Shown in pieces: positions 51,089-60,911 of a stretch of DNA of 64,000 bases. The DNA is from Candidatus Fluviicola riflensis (GTDB taxonomy: Bacteria; Bacteroidota; Bacteroidia; Flavobacteriales_D; Crocinitomicaceae): contig CP022585.1 in the NCBI GenBank assembly GCA_002243285.1, positions 4,080,641 through 4,144,640 on the forward strand, given 5' to 3'. Below the pieces are notes generated by a model, which saw nothing but the letters and a program-made list of their open reading frames with translations, searched no databases and was not told where the DNA came from. The stretch's first letter is position 1; every line of letters begins with the position of its first letter. A program made the translations under genes and the position numbers.

Positions 51089-52643
51089 ACAAAGGCAGAC
51101 TAATCCTAAACGTAGTTCCTTTCCCCGGTTCGGAACGCAATACAAACACTTTTCCTTTGTGGTACTCGCGCACAATTCGTTTCACGAGCGACAATCCAAG
51201 TCCCCAGCCGCGTTTTTTGGTCGTATAACCCGGCTGAAAAATGGTTTTAAACTGCTTGGGATGCAACCCTTTTCCGGTATCGGTAATGTCGATGTGTGCC
51301 CATTCGGGAGTCGTGTGTACATCAACGGTAATGGCGCCTGTCGATTCCATGGAGTCAACCGCGTTCTTAATGATGTTTTCCATTACCCATTCCAACAATG
51401 GCGGATTGTGATTTACGATGACTTCAGACGGCTGCAGGATCACGTCCATGCTTACTTTGTTGGAAATCCGCGGACGCAGATAATCCATCACTCGTTGAAT
51501 GGTTTCCTGCACATCACTTGGTTTGAGCTGGGCGTCGGAACCAATTTTCGAGAAACGCTGCGAAACGGTATCCAATCGTTCAATATCTTTCTGCATTTCA
51601 GCAATAATGCTTTGGTCCACATCATGGGTTTCGAGCAATTGGATCCAAGCCATGAGCGACGACAAAGGTGTTCCCAGCTGGTGCGCGGTTTCCTTCGCCA
51701 TTCCGGCCCAAACCTGGTTTTGCTCGGCCTTTCGGAAAGTATTGAACAGCAAATAGCCGATGAGAATAAACAACCCGATAATGAGGAACTGGATGTACGG
51801 ATAATATTGCAATTGTTTCAGTTCCTCGCTGTCGTCGTAATATAACAGATTCGTTTTTCCTTCATCGAACCTGATCAATAACGGCTCATTGATAAAACCA
51901 AGTTGCTGGATTGTTGCTTTCAAATGTGCGCTATCGATCATTTTCTGCGGCATATTCGATGCAATCATCGAATCGGTTTCTTTTTGCATCAGCAATACCG
52001 GAACCAGACGTGAATCGGTAATTAATTCTTTGTTAAAAGCACCGATGAGTGAATCACGTTCGCGTTCCAGCTGCACGGTCCGCCATGAATCGTTGTAATA
52101 ATAAGTCATTGAAAGCCCTTCGACTACTTCAATTGTAAAGGCTTTATGATTGACGCTCCAGACTTTCGTTAATTTCAGTAAACTGTCTTCAAACAATCTG
52201 ACCAACTCCGGCGATTTTACTTCCGGATACAGCTTACGGATATCCGAAGTATCAAAATCGAGATTAATATGACCAGACACCACATTCTGGTCATCCACCA
52301 AAATCACCGGAATGTCTTTATTATCATCGATAATACTCAGCGGGAAATCATAATCAGGCATCGCGTCACCTGGAATGGGCTTCGAAACTTCGCGTGTGGC
52401 ATCGAGGTATAACTGGATTTTCTTACGTTCGTATTCACGGAGCTGATTAAACGCACGATCAGTAAATTCAACCAATTCGGCTTTTTTCTGAATGGCGTCG
52501 GCCCATTGTTTTACACGTAATCGTTCACGGTCGCTCACCCGTTGCACGACAGAATTGGAAACCCACAGCGATATAGCCACCATGACGAGGGCAATGCCAA
52601 GCAAAACGATTTTCCACTTCTGTTTATTGGAGTATAGATTCAT
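51087..52643 (-). CDS. Membrane sensor histidine kinase, orphan
   Basis: A 518-residue kinase. The ATG at 52643 is chosen; a TTG two codons earlier opens the frame. TM1 is KIVLLGIALVMVAISLWVS near residues 10-28. An extracytoplasmic sensor region of about 250 residues follows, then TM2 (IQFLIIGLFILIGYLLF). The phosphoacceptor His is in MAKETAHQLGTPLSSLMAW near residue 320. The HATPase domain has NPPLLEWVMENIIKNAVDSM (N box), DITDTGKGLHPKQF (G1) and GWGLGLSLVKRIV (G2). No response regulator gene is near; an ECF sigma factor follows instead. Confidence 0.92.
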   Translation of the reverse strand: MNLYSNKQKWKIVLLGIALVMVAISLWVSNSVVQRVSDRERLRVKQWADAIQKKAELVEFTDRAFNQLREYERKKIQLYLDATREVSKPIPGDAMPDYDFPLSIIDDNKDIPVILVDDQNVVSGHINLDFDTSDIRKLYPEVKSPELVRLFEDSLLKLTKVWSVNHKAFTIEVVEGLSMTYYYNDSWRTVQLERERDSLIGAFNKELITDSRLVPVLLMQKETDSMIASNMPQKMIDSAHLKATIQQLGFINEPLLIRFDEGKTNLLYYDDSEELKQLQYYPYIQFLIIGLFILIGYLLFNTFRKAEQNQVWAGMAKETAHQLGTPLSSLMAWIQLLETHDVDQSIIAEMQKDIERLDTVSQRFSKIGSDAQLKPSDVQETIQRVMDYLRPRISNKVSMDVILQPSEVIVNHNPPLLEWVMENIIKNAVDSMESTGAITVDVHTTPEWAHIDITDTGKGLHPKQFKTIFQPGYTTKKRGWGLGLSLVKRIVREYHKGKVFVLRSEPGKGTTFRISLPL

Positions 52644-52704
52644 GCGCAACGAATGTACAAAAAACGTTGTTGAAGATGTAAAATTGTGGGCGGAGCAATT
52701 ATGA

Positions 52705-52761
52705 ATTGAAAATGTGAAGGTATGGGGGAACTCGCGAGTTGCTCTTACTCACATTTTCAAT
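52705..52761. repeat. Imperfect hairpin, CGCG loop
   Basis: ATTGAAAATGTGA (52705-52717) pairs with TCACATTTTCAAT (52749-52761), with a mismatched middle and an inner GGAACT/AGTTGC stem around CGCG. It lies upstream of the kinase start in the 312-base gap before the fumarase gene. Confidence 0.65.
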
Positions 52762-52787
52762 GAAACAAAATTCCCGAATTCGTAAAT

Positions 52788-52817
52788 TCGAGTGTTCGCA
52801 ATATTGCGAACACTCGA
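52788..52817. repeat. 30-bp perfect palindrome
   Basis: TCGAGTGTTCGCAAT is followed directly by its exact reverse complement, with no loop. A flanking AATT/AATT pair nearly extends it. It is in the divergent gap between the kinase and fumarase genes, where it could be an operator or a cruciform-forming site. Confidence 0.85.
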
Positions 52818-52955
52818 AAATTCAACAGCCTAATTATCAATAAATTAATTCAAATCAACTAAAGATAACCACATACTTCCAACCAACCTCAGAATCTTCT
52901 GTAAGGGAAGCTAAACGCTTTTTTATTACCTTAGCGGTTATCTAAAAAATGGATC

Positions 52956-54560
52956 ATGGCAGAATTTTTTTACCAGCAACCTTACCCGCTTTCCGAAGAC
53001 AAAACCGAATACCGCAAACTCACAAGCGATTACGTTTCGGTGGAAAAAGTAGGCAACCGCGAAATACTCAACGTTGACCCGAAAGGCTTGGAATTTCTGG
53101 CCCAGGAAGCAATGGCTGACGTATCGTTTTACCTGCGTTCTGCGCATTTAGCAAAGCTGAAAGTGATACTGGACGATCCGGAAGCGACCGATAACGATCA
53201 TTTTGTCGCTTACAATTTGTTGCAAAATGCGACCGTGGCTGCCGAAGGACAATTGCCTTCCTGCCAGGATACGGGTACGGCGATCGTGATGGCAAAAAAA
53301 GGAGAAAATGTGTATACCGGAGTTGAAGATGCTGTGCATTTATCGAAAGGAATTTTCAATACGTTCCAGGAAAAAAACCTCCGCTATTCGCAAATAGTGC
53401 CATTGAGCATGTTCGAGGAAAAAAACTCGGGTTCCAACTTACCTGCGCAAATAGATATTTATGCCGAAAAAGGCGAAAAATATGAGTTTTTGTTTCTCAC
53501 AAAAGGCGGTGGTTCTGCCAATAAAGCATTCTTGTACCAACGCTCGAAATCATTGCTCAACGACGCTTCCCTGGAAGCATTTGTAAAGGAGAAAATCCTC
53601 GATTTGGGTACCGCTGCCTGTCCACCGTACCACTTGGTGCTGGTCATTGGCGGCACTTCTGCCGAAGCGACTATGTCTGTGATGAAAAAAGCTTCTGCCG
53701 GTTATTTTGATGGTTTACCTACTGAAGGAAATATGGGTGGCCAGGCATTTCGCGATTTGGAATGGGAAGCACGGGTAAACCGCATTTGCCAGGAAAGCAC
53801 CATCGGAGCCCAATTCGGTGGAAAATACTTTACCCACGATGTTCGGGTTGTCCGTTTGCCACGTCATGCTGCTTCCTGTCCAGTCGCATTAGGCGTTTCC
53901 TGTTCGGCGGACCGCAATATCAAGGCAAAAATTACCAGAGACGGTATTTTCCTGGAACAATTGGAGCAAAACCCACGTCGTTTTCTGCCTGAAATGCCTC
54001 CACAATTGCTTCCACCGGTAAACATTGATTTAGATCGTCCGATGATAGATATATTGGCTGAATTGTCGAAATACCCGATCAAAACGCGCCTGAAGTTAAA
54101 TGGCACGTTGATCGTTGCACGAGACATGGCCCATGTGCGTATCAAAGAAATGCTGGACAACGGTGAACCAATGCCGGAATATTTTAAAAATCACCCGGTT
54201 TATTACGCCGGACCAGCCAAAACGCCTGAAGGAATGCCATCCGGAAGTTTCGGTCCAACAACCGCTGGACGCATGGATTCTTATGTAGACCAATTCCAGG
54301 CAGCTGGTGGAAGTATGATTATGCTGGCAAAAGGAAACCGCTCGCACGAAGTGACAACTGCTTGTCACAAACACGGCGGTTTTTACCTCGGTTCCATCGG
54401 TGGACCCGCGGCCATTCTTGCCAAAGCAAACATTCTATCTGTCGAGGTAATCGATTTTGAAGAAATGGGGATGGAAGCAGTGCGCAAAATCACAGTAAAA
54501 GATTTCCCTGCCTTTATTATTACGGATGACAAAGGGAATGATTTTTTTGAAAATCTATAG
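52956..54560 (+). CDS. Class I (iron-sulfur) fumarate hydratase
   Basis: A 534-residue enzyme that interconverts fumarate and malate in the TCA cycle. It is the fused form: the N-terminal alpha-like domain has [20 protein letters not shown] (cluster Cys in PSCQDTG), [14 protein letters not shown] and [20 protein letters not shown], with further candidate cluster Cys in GTAACPP and RICQES. The C-terminal beta-like domain has [18 protein letters not shown] and [20 protein letters not shown], then [18 protein letters not shown]. Length fits class I. The ATG at 52956 is used; an ATG seven bases earlier is out of frame. A bidirectional terminator follows. Confidence 0.95.
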   Translation: MAEFFYQQPYPLSEDKTEYRKLTSDYVSVEKVGNREILNVDPKGLEFLAQEAMADVSFYLRSAHLAKLKVILDDPEATDNDHFVAYNLLQNATVAAEGQLPSCQDTGTAIVMAKKGENVYTGVEDAVHLSKGIFNTFQEKNLRYSQIVPLSMFEEKNSGSNLPAQIDIYAEKGEKYEFLFLTKGGGSANKAFLYQRSKSLLNDASLEAFVKEKILDLGTAACPPYHLVLVIGGTSAEATMSVMKKASAGYFDGLPTEGNMGGQAFRDLEWEARVNRICQESTIGAQFGGKYFTHDVRVVRLPRHAASCPVALGVSCSADRNIKAKITRDGIFLEQLEQNPRRFLPEMPPQLLPPVNIDLDRPMIDILAELSKYPIKTRLKLNGTLIVARDMAHVRIKEMLDNGEPMPEYFKNHPVYYAGPAKTPEGMPSGSFGPTTAGRMDSYVDQFQAAGGSMIMLAKGNRSHEVTTACHKHGGFYLGSIGGPAAILAKANILSVEVIDFEEMGMEAVRKITVKDFPAFIITDDKGNDFFENL

Positions 54561-54572
54561 TTGATAAAAACG

Positions 54573-54610
54573 AAAAGTGGGGTCGCGATTCATCACGGCC
54601 CCACTTTTTT
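54573..54610. terminator. Bidirectional intrinsic terminator
   Basis: AAAAGTGGGG and CCCCACTTTT form the stem around a loop containing CGCGATTCATCACG, followed by T residues. It separates the converging fumarase and VWA-protein genes. Confidence 0.85.
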
Positions 54611-54623
54611 ATAGATTAAAATA

Positions 54624-56567
54624 TCACGATGTTCGTTGTAGCACAACCTTACCGCTAACCCATGTTTTGCCCAATGGGTAACGAATCAGGTAAATGCCTG
54701 TTGCGTATTCGCTCAGATCGATTTGAATCGTACGATCTTTCTCCAAATTCGTCAACACTTGCAAAACTTTGCCGCTGAGATCCGTAACATAAAGTTCGGT
54801 AATATCTACATCTGCGGTAATGTTTACAATGCCATTGGTCGGATTTGGATAGTAGTTCCATTTCACCGAAACAGAATCTATTGGTGTTTCGCGCGGATCT
54901 ACAACGACCACATTTCCTGCACTATCCAACGAGTCGGCCGGTGGCGGATAAGCTACAATCGAATCAGGATATGGTAATTCAAGATTTGGTAATTGCTGCT
55001 CGCAATCAGGCATGTAGGTATAACTTTTTAGAATGCGAACCATCAGTTTATTCAACGTTTCCACATCAAACTGATCAGTTGTAGGGGCGATGTGCGAATC
55101 TCCGATGCCGCTGTGATCTGTCAAAAAGGTGTAAGTTCCATTGGTTCCCAACGCCATAGAACGCATCAGGTATTCTGTTCCTTTGTCGATACCGCTGGCA
55201 CCAATCGGAACAATACGAATTCCTTTTTCGGCAGCCTGTAAAATGAGGCGCTGCAATTTTTCCTGAACCTGTGGATTCTTGTGCGGAGGTGCATCCAGGA
55301 TCAAAAACAAGACGCGTGTGCGGGCATTTTTGCTCCAACTCAAGCCATTGATTGCCGAATCGAGCGCAATTTCAACCGCTTCTTCATAATCACCACCACC
55401 ACCGGCAGATTGCTCGGAAATGTAGTCAACCGACGCGGATAAAATACGGTCAAAATCCATGGAACGTGTAGTATAAATCTCATTTGGCCCTGCATCGCGG
55501 TAAAATACATTCGCAAAACGGAAATTGAGTTTCGAGCTGATTTGTTTCGATTGGAAAATGATGTCATTCAATTCTGATTGTAAGTAACTCAATTCATCAC
55601 CCATAGAACCTGTAGCATCTACCACAAAAGCGATGTCTACATTTTCGCTTTGTTCGCAGGTAACGTCGAGTACCAAATGATTCATGCTTTTTTCAAAAGG
55701 TTTTACGTCATTGATCCTGGACAATTTTCCGTTGTAATCCACCTCGATAAATAAACCTTGAGGAATTTCCGGGTTAACATTCAGCATCGTGAGCCACATT
55801 TCAGCTTTACCGGTATTGTCGGTGCGCGCTTTGAACACTTCCGAACCATCCCCTTTTTTCAATCGCACCAATGCATCTACCAGCGGAATCCCATTTTGAT
55901 TGTGCAATTCCAGCGTGTATCTTCCTTTCGGAGCGATGTTCCACACATTTTGGTAGTAATTCAGTACGTTTCCGTTGTTGGTATAATCCTGCCAAAGGTT
56001 CCATTTTGCAAAATCATTGATTTCGCCTGCAGTTAAGGCTCCACTTCTGCCTGGTAAACTTGGAATTCCATCTGTTTTCATTGGTCCGCTAAGACCAAGT
56101 CCAGAAGATTTTGCGGCATCATCAGTTGCAGTTGTTCTTGCAAATCCGTTTGTAACCGGAGCTCCACTCAGATATCTGGCGTTGATTTTGGCCATTTCAT
56201 CTCTTTCCGAGCTTTCTGCAGACATTGCTCTGGCTTGTTCAGCTTTGGCAGATTTGGGTTTGTTGGGATCCTCGGTCACCGTAAAATCCAATTTTTCATC
56301 GTGTCGAACACGGATTTCTTTGGTCACAGGTTTGTAACCCGAATAATTGACCACACATTTATAAAGGCCGGTGTCGAGCGCTACGTTGAAATTACCTTCG
56401 CGATCCGTTAAAACGGAAGCCACTAACTTTTCGCCCTGGTAAATATCTACATTGCCATAACCCAAAGATTCGTTGGTTTTGGCAGCGTTGAGATTCCCGT
56501 TAATGGATTGTGAAAAACCGTTTTGGACAAAAAAGCCGAACGTCAAAAAGAGGAAAAACTGTTTCAT
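54624..56567 (-). CDS. VWA-domain surface protein with T9SS type A sorting domain
   Basis: A 647-residue exported protein. Signal peptide MKQFFLFLTFGFFVQNGFSQ. Residues about 21-95 form a carboxypeptidase-regulatory-like domain (SLGYGNVDIYQGEKLVASVL, LYKCVVNYSGYKPVTKEI). A polar linker follows, then a second beta domain. The von Willebrand A domain starts at VDIAFVVDATGSMGDELSYL near residue 310, where D-A-T-G-S is the MIDAS metal site. The sorting domain has WNYYPNPTNGIVNITA and EYATGIYLIRYPLG. It is exported through T9SS and probably binds a surface or matrix protein. Single gene, preceded by an inverted repeat at 56627-56688. Confidence 0.88.
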   Translation of the reverse strand: MKQFFLFLTFGFFVQNGFSQSINGNLNAAKTNESLGYGNVDIYQGEKLVASVLTDREGNFNVALDTGLYKCVVNYSGYKPVTKEIRVRHDEKLDFTVTEDPNKPKSAKAEQARAMSAESSERDEMAKINARYLSGAPVTNGFARTTATDDAAKSSGLGLSGPMKTDGIPSLPGRSGALTAGEINDFAKWNLWQDYTNNGNVLNYYQNVWNIAPKGRYTLELHNQNGIPLVDALVRLKKGDGSEVFKARTDNTGKAEMWLTMLNVNPEIPQGLFIEVDYNGKLSRINDVKPFEKSMNHLVLDVTCEQSENVDIAFVVDATGSMGDELSYLQSELNDIIFQSKQISSKLNFRFANVFYRDAGPNEIYTTRSMDFDRILSASVDYISEQSAGGGGDYEEAVEIALDSAINGLSWSKNARTRVLFLILDAPPHKNPQVQEKLQRLILQAAEKGIRIVPIGASGIDKGTEYLMRSMALGTNGTYTFLTDHSGIGDSHIAPTTDQFDVETLNKLMVRILKSYTYMPDCEQQLPNLELPYPDSIVAYPPPADSLDSAGNVVVVDPRETPIDSVSVKWNYYPNPTNGIVNITADVDITELYVTDLSGKVLQVLTNLEKDRTIQIDLSEYATGIYLIRYPLGKTWVSGKVVLQRTS

Positions 56568-56626
56568 GATGCTGTGTTTGAGAGATTAATACAGCTCGTG
56601 ACTTATTTAGTTCAAATGAGTTGATG

Positions 56627-56688
56627 AGTTTTTTCGTTTCGTGAGTTCGTAACTCATTAAACTTAAGCACTTACGAAACTCGAAAACT
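56627..56688. repeat. Imperfect inverted repeat ('TTTCGTGAGT')
   Basis: AGTTTTTTCGTTTCGTGAGT (from 56627) pairs with CACTTACGAAACTCGAAAACT (ending 56688) with about three mismatches. It lies between the end of the AsmA-like gene and the VWA-protein gene on the same strand. Confidence 0.65.
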
Positions 56689-59371
56689 AGTTCACAATAA
56701 ACTCTTCCTCGTTGTCCTTCTCTTGCTGTTGCTTGAGTTTCCGGGCTTTTTCCTTGATTTTTTCGATTGTTTTATTCGTTCGTTTTTTCTCTTCTACCGG
56801 ATCAACGACTTCTTCCTTATCGAAGTTCAGGCGCAGTTCCTCATGTGGCTGGATCTTGGGTTGATAACCTTTGATGGTAGAATCTTTCTTAAACAACCCG
56901 AATTCGCTTTTTAAGATCGAACGCGCTTCCTGGACAGCAGCTTCGCGGTTTTCCTTTGCCTGTTCTTTTTTACTTTGCCCGTCCCAAACAATCGTAGGAT
57001 CGTACATAGAACCGTACATACGCACGTATAATCGGATACCCGTTTCGTCATCGACCACTTCGCCAAATTCCGATTCATCACGCGCTATTTTCAGATCACG
57101 CAAGCGGAATGCAAACTTGTAATCGACAATATTATCGAAAGAATGCGTGCCTTCTGTGGTAATATCAAGCGCTGACGAATTGATTACCATCGATGGAATA
57201 ATAATGTTGCTGTTGCTGATGTAAATGGTATTTTCAAGTGTTTCGAACGCAATATTGTTCAGTTTACCTTCAAGCGCTTCGATTTCGCGTTTTTTCAACA
57301 CCAAGCGTGTTTTAGGAGTTTTCAAACTGGCCATCAATTCTTTAAATGCCAGCACATTGGTCAGTTTTCCGTTGGTGACTTTCAGGTGAATCTGCGATTT
57401 GATCCGATCTTTCAAAATTCCATTCCGCATATCGAATGGCGCTTTGAAGTCCATTTCCACTTCTGCTTTTCCTGAAATGTTATCCGAAGTAATGACTTCC
57501 TGCTCAAAATTATTCCATTCCTTGAACAAGGGTTTGAATTTCAAATCTTTCGAGTTGAGATTGGTCGCCATTTCAAAAAACTCGGGAGCGGTTTCCACCA
57601 CAGCAAATGTTCCCTGAACGGAAGCTTCGGCGTTGCGCCCAAACAATTGCTCGATCACGATACTGCGATAACCAACTGTCATGTTTCCATGAATTTCCTT
57701 GAATTGATGTTCGCCAAGTGTAATATTTCCCACATCCAGACGCACATCGCCGTTGATCATGGTTGGTAACAGCCAGTCGCGAATATTCATTTCGGAAACT
57801 CCACCGTTACTTTCTTCATTGTTGTTGAAATCAGCGAGGTCGATCAGGCGGCTTTGAGCAATAACCGTAACATCAAGATTGGATTTATCCTGTAAGAACT
57901 TATCGATCTGGTCAAAATGTCCGTTGAGTTTCAGATCTGACCGGCCCAAAACAACCGACAGATTTTCCAACGCAGCTTCGTGCTGGTCCAGGATGACTTT
58001 ACCGTTGATTTGCTCGAACTTCCGGGCGTCTTTCAGCAATTTCAGTGATACCTGTTTCAAAACCGCTGTTCCGGAACCGTCTTCTACCTCTATGGTTTGT
58101 TCGCCCGCCTGGTCGGAGACTGTCGCCAATGCGAAACGCGTATCCACATTGACATTCCCTGCCAGCGTTTCAATCTTAGGTAAATGAAATAAGGCATGAA
58201 GCACTGCTAAATTCACCGAACCGTGCGCATCGCCGGTGTAACGCGGGGCCGAAAATTTACGAATTGCCAAATGTCCGATGAACGGCCCGCCAGCGGTACG
58301 GAAAGCCACTTTTTTGAGGTTTAGCTCTTCTTTGTCTTTCCCCTTCATGGTGGAATAATTTCCGTCGAGCTGCAGGTTGCTGATCACAAGATTTTGCGAA
58401 GGCTCTACCAGTTTTCCGTCTTTGATATTAAAGGAGCAATCGATGTATGGATAAGCATCAGCCCCCAGTTCGCTGTTTACTTTCAGCATGAAACTCGCGG
58501 TTCCTTTCCCTTTGAATCGATCCAGGTGTTCGGTTTCTTTTACCGATAAATGATTGGCAACTTCGGTCAATGGCAATTCGGTGGCAGAAAGTTTTGCGCG
58601 GACCGAGTTACTGTCTACAAAAACGCTGACCTGGAAAGGTAATCCGGCCAGGTGTAAAACGCCATTGGGAAGCGAGACCGTGTTTTTTACTTTGTCGATG
58701 TGAATGTCGACCACCGTGGTTGCCGGTTGATTTATGACAATCGGAATCTGTCCGTTTTGCAGTTTCCTGATTTGGAAAGCAGCTTCGGTGTGCATCGTGA
58801 AGCGCTTGTCGGTGAACTTTCCTCGGAGATACAGCTGATCAAAATCGGTCGAATAGGTTTGGTCCTGTAATTCATTGGTGTAGCTGAAACGCAAATCGCT
58901 CGCAGCAATCGATTGCAACGTCAACTCAAAGGACGATGCTTTAGCCTCTTTGGATTCTTTCACAATGTCGTAATTGACCTTGCCTTTTTTATTGACTTTC
59001 AGCTGCAGCGTTCCGGGGTGTATTTCAATGGATTTGACGTCGTATTTTTCATTCCAGATATCGATCGGATTGAACTTCATGCGAATCATTTCGGTGTACA
59101 GCAGTGTATCTGCGTGTGTGGCGTGTGGCAATGCATCCGGGATAAAAACGTCATGAAAATCGAGCGAAACATTCGGGAACGTTTTCCAAAAGGTGATATC
59201 TACCTTCGACACTTCGACTTTGGCTTTCAGGTTTTTGTTGATTTCACCAATAGCATAGTCCACAATTTCATCATGGAAGATGTAAAGTGCGGCCGAAATA
59301 AGCAAAACGAGACTGACAATGGTTCCGAAAAACCACTTCACCGTTCGTTTTAGCCATTTCGGGATGTGCAT
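56687..59371 (-). CDS. AsmA-family protein (large envelope protein)
   Basis: An 894-residue protein with one N-terminal TM anchor (WFFGTIVSLVLLISAALYIF) and a long periplasmic beta-rich body. The start of the mature part, AIGEINKNLKAKVEVSKVDI then FPNVSLDFHDVFIPD, is the AsmA N-terminal signature. The C-terminal third (MNIRDWLLPTMINGDVRLDV, NGKLTNVLAFKELMASLKTP) resembles the AsmA_2 / DUF3971-like region. The last 70 residues are charged and helical. AsmA-like proteins (TamB, YhdP, AsmA) bridge the membranes and move phospholipids in other bacteria; here that role is inference. Its stop lies inside the AGTT/AACT border of the inverted repeat. Confidence 0.85.
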   Translation of the reverse strand: MHIPKWLKRTVKWFFGTIVSLVLLISAALYIFHDEIVDYAIGEINKNLKAKVEVSKVDITFWKTFPNVSLDFHDVFIPDALPHATHADTLLYTEMIRMKFNPIDIWNEKYDVKSIEIHPGTLQLKVNKKGKVNYDIVKESKEAKASSFELTLQSIAASDLRFSYTNELQDQTYSTDFDQLYLRGKFTDKRFTMHTEAAFQIRKLQNGQIPIVINQPATTVVDIHIDKVKNTVSLPNGVLHLAGLPFQVSVFVDSNSVRAKLSATELPLTEVANHLSVKETEHLDRFKGKGTASFMLKVNSELGADAYPYIDCSFNIKDGKLVEPSQNLVISNLQLDGNYSTMKGKDKEELNLKKVAFRTAGGPFIGHLAIRKFSAPRYTGDAHGSVNLAVLHALFHLPKIETLAGNVNVDTRFALATVSDQAGEQTIEVEDGSGTAVLKQVSLKLLKDARKFEQINGKVILDQHEAALENLSVVLGRSDLKLNGHFDQIDKFLQDKSNLDVTVIAQSRLIDLADFNNNEESNGGVSEMNIRDWLLPTMINGDVRLDVGNITLGEHQFKEIHGNMTVGYRSIVIEQLFGRNAEASVQGTFAVVETAPEFFEMATNLNSKDLKFKPLFKEWNNFEQEVITSDNISGKAEVEMDFKAPFDMRNGILKDRIKSQIHLKVTNGKLTNVLAFKELMASLKTPKTRLVLKKREIEALEGKLNNIAFETLENTIYISNSNIIIPSMVINSSALDITTEGTHSFDNIVDYKFAFRLRDLKIARDESEFGEVVDDETGIRLYVRMYGSMYDPTIVWDGQSKKEQAKENREAAVQEARSILKSEFGLFKKDSTIKGYQPKIQPHEELRLNFDKEEVVDPVEEKKRTNKTIEKIKEKARKLKQQQEKDNEEEFIVN

Positions 59372-59490
59372 ACATCAAAATTAAGCAACGCCGTCATTGG
59401 GCCGACAAGCATTTCAATAAGTAATCAACGCGCGATTCTTAATTTGTTTCAATTTTTGATGTGTGCATGGTTTTGTTCAGAACGATTCTT

Positions 59491-60567
59491 TCACCAACCC
59501 ATCGTTTGTCTTACAAACACTTCCAGCTCATTCGCAATGGAATTATGTTCACCTGCTGTGGGGTGAAACGTGCATCCGGTGCGATATATGCCTTCATAGG
59601 CAAAAGGAAGTACGTTGTTATCACCGTCTTTTTTCAGCGCTTCTGCAATCGAAAAAACATAGTTTTTCATCACAGGTTTTAATTCAGAATTGGCCATTGG
59701 GCTGGCACAACAGATAACCGTTGACGTTTTATACCGCTGACGAAGTGTCTTCAGGAAATCAACATACGCCCGGCAAAAGATGGTAGAATCCTGCAATCCG
59801 TCGTTTTGGCCCAGGGTAATGACCACCAGGTCCGGATCGGTTTCGGGGCGTTTCCAAACTTCACCGGTTACTTGAAAATCAATGCGATCATACACTTGCG
59901 GCATGGTGATTTTTGAGCTGCAGCACGAGCGCGAAATCCCGATTCCGGAAACGGCAGTCAATTCCCAATTGGCTTCAAGCCTGCGGGAAAGTACGCATCC
60001 GAAACTCAGGTAAGCATTGTGTTGATCGTACCAGATTCCTTCGCCGCAGGTCATTTGTGAATCGTCGCAGCCATTTCCGCAGGTGATTGAGTCACCGATG
60101 AATTCAATGGATCGTTTCTTAGCAGGAAGCGGGAAAACAGATTCACAGCTGATTCCCACAAATTCAATATAACCGATAGCGGCCTCTGTGTTTTTGCAAA
60201 TCAATAATGTATGTTTGGTATCGGGCAAATCATCGGCAATCAGGATTACGTTGCGTTCAGCCTTGAGTTGAATTCGCTGGGGTGGTAAGTCATCAATTAC
60301 TACCTCTATGTAATTGTGGCAGGTCCCGAACCTGACCTCATCCTGGATTTCTATTTCGCAAAATGTTCCGGTAAAACCGACTTCGACAGCCGTTCCGGGT
60401 GCCCAGCATCGGGCGAATTGCTGGTGAAGAGTATCAACACGTCCCATCAGCCGGAAAGCTTCATGATCGGCACCAAAAAAGTGAATTCCTTCCTTTTCAG
60501 TACGTAAACCGTAGATTGAAACGCAGGAAGAAAGTAGTAACAGACTCAATAGGAAAGGCCATCGCAT
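59491..60567 (-). CDS. SGNH/GDSL hydrolase lipoprotein, CE2-like carbohydrate esterase
   Basis: A 358-residue lipoprotein. The ATG at 60567 gives MRWPFLLSLLLLSSC (lipobox Cys15); the longer frame adds 12 residues. An N-terminal jelly-roll-like domain has GTAVEVGFTGTFCEIEIQD. The SGNH hydrolase domain has block I IEFIGDSITCGNG (nucleophile Ser), block III LVVITLGQNDG (Asn) and C-terminal TFHPTAGEHN (His). The order, jelly roll then SGNH domain, matches carbohydrate esterase family 2 (acetyl-xylan/glycan esterases). It probably deacetylates a surface or environmental glycan. Single gene. Confidence 0.85.
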   Translation of the reverse strand: MRWPFLLSLLLLSSCVSIYGLRTEKEGIHFFGADHEAFRLMGRVDTLHQQFARCWAPGTAVEVGFTGTFCEIEIQDEVRFGTCHNYIEVVIDDLPPQRIQLKAERNVILIADDLPDTKHTLLICKNTEAAIGYIEFVGISCESVFPLPAKKRSIEFIGDSITCGNGCDDSQMTCGEGIWYDQHNAYLSFGCVLSRRLEANWELTAVSGIGISRSCCSSKITMPQVYDRIDFQVTGEVWKRPETDPDLVVITLGQNDGLQDSTIFCRAYVDFLKTLRQRYKTSTVICCASPMANSELKPVMKNYVFSIAEALKKDGDNNVLPFAYEGIYRTGCTFHPTAGEHNSIANELEVFVRQTMGW

Positions 60568-60601
60568 GGGCAAAAGTACCACAGATGCGTAAATTTGAAC
60601 C

Positions 60602-60767
60602 ACAAAGGCACAAATTTTTTTTGACGAATAGACGTGTTAAGATCACAAAGATCTCCTACCTGAATCACTTTGTGGCCTTTGTAACAAGTTAACTTTGTCT
60701 TTCTCTTTGCGCCTATGCTGAAGCTATGGCATAAGCTATTGGCGACAAGCGATCGGTGAAAGCGTTG
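60602..60767. repeat. Repeat related to 20689-20782
   Basis: ACAAAGGC (60602-60609) and GCCTTTGT (60675-60682) form an outer inverted pair, with CACAAAG/CTTTGTG inside it. GCTATTGGCGACA at 60735-60747, followed by GCGATCGGTGAAAGCG, matches 20689-20720 at most positions. Confidence 0.65.
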
Positions 60768-60861
60768 TTCCTTTGTGGTGAAGAAAGCAGGTGTTTTCAG
60801 TAGAATCTCAACTTAACGAAACCATCACTTCATTTTCGCGTATGCCCTTAAACGAAAAGAC

Positions 60862-60869
60862 TATCTTTG
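60862..60869 (+). promoter_or_regulatory. Candidate -7 element for mgtE
   Basis: TATCTTTG is an exact TAnnTTTG match followed by CACC, 42 bases upstream of the ATG at 60912. No TTG at -33 is clear. Confidence 0.45.
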
Positions 60870-60911
60870 CACCGTCTTAATCGTTAAGCAATTCATTAAT
60901 CCGAGTGTATC

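Larger units (their letters stand above)
60568..60911. other. Divergent intergenic region with repeat and promoter
   Basis: 344 bases between the esterase (minus) and mgtE (plus). The left part is a repeat element (60602-60767) and the right part a candidate promoter. I see no ORF or RNA gene. Confidence 0.6.

Noticed and set aside
50999..51175. Long N-terminal extension of the sigma factor up to 51175
   Set aside because: It overlaps the kinase 3' end and translates a GC-rich hairpin, and the extra 59 residues match no sigma region.
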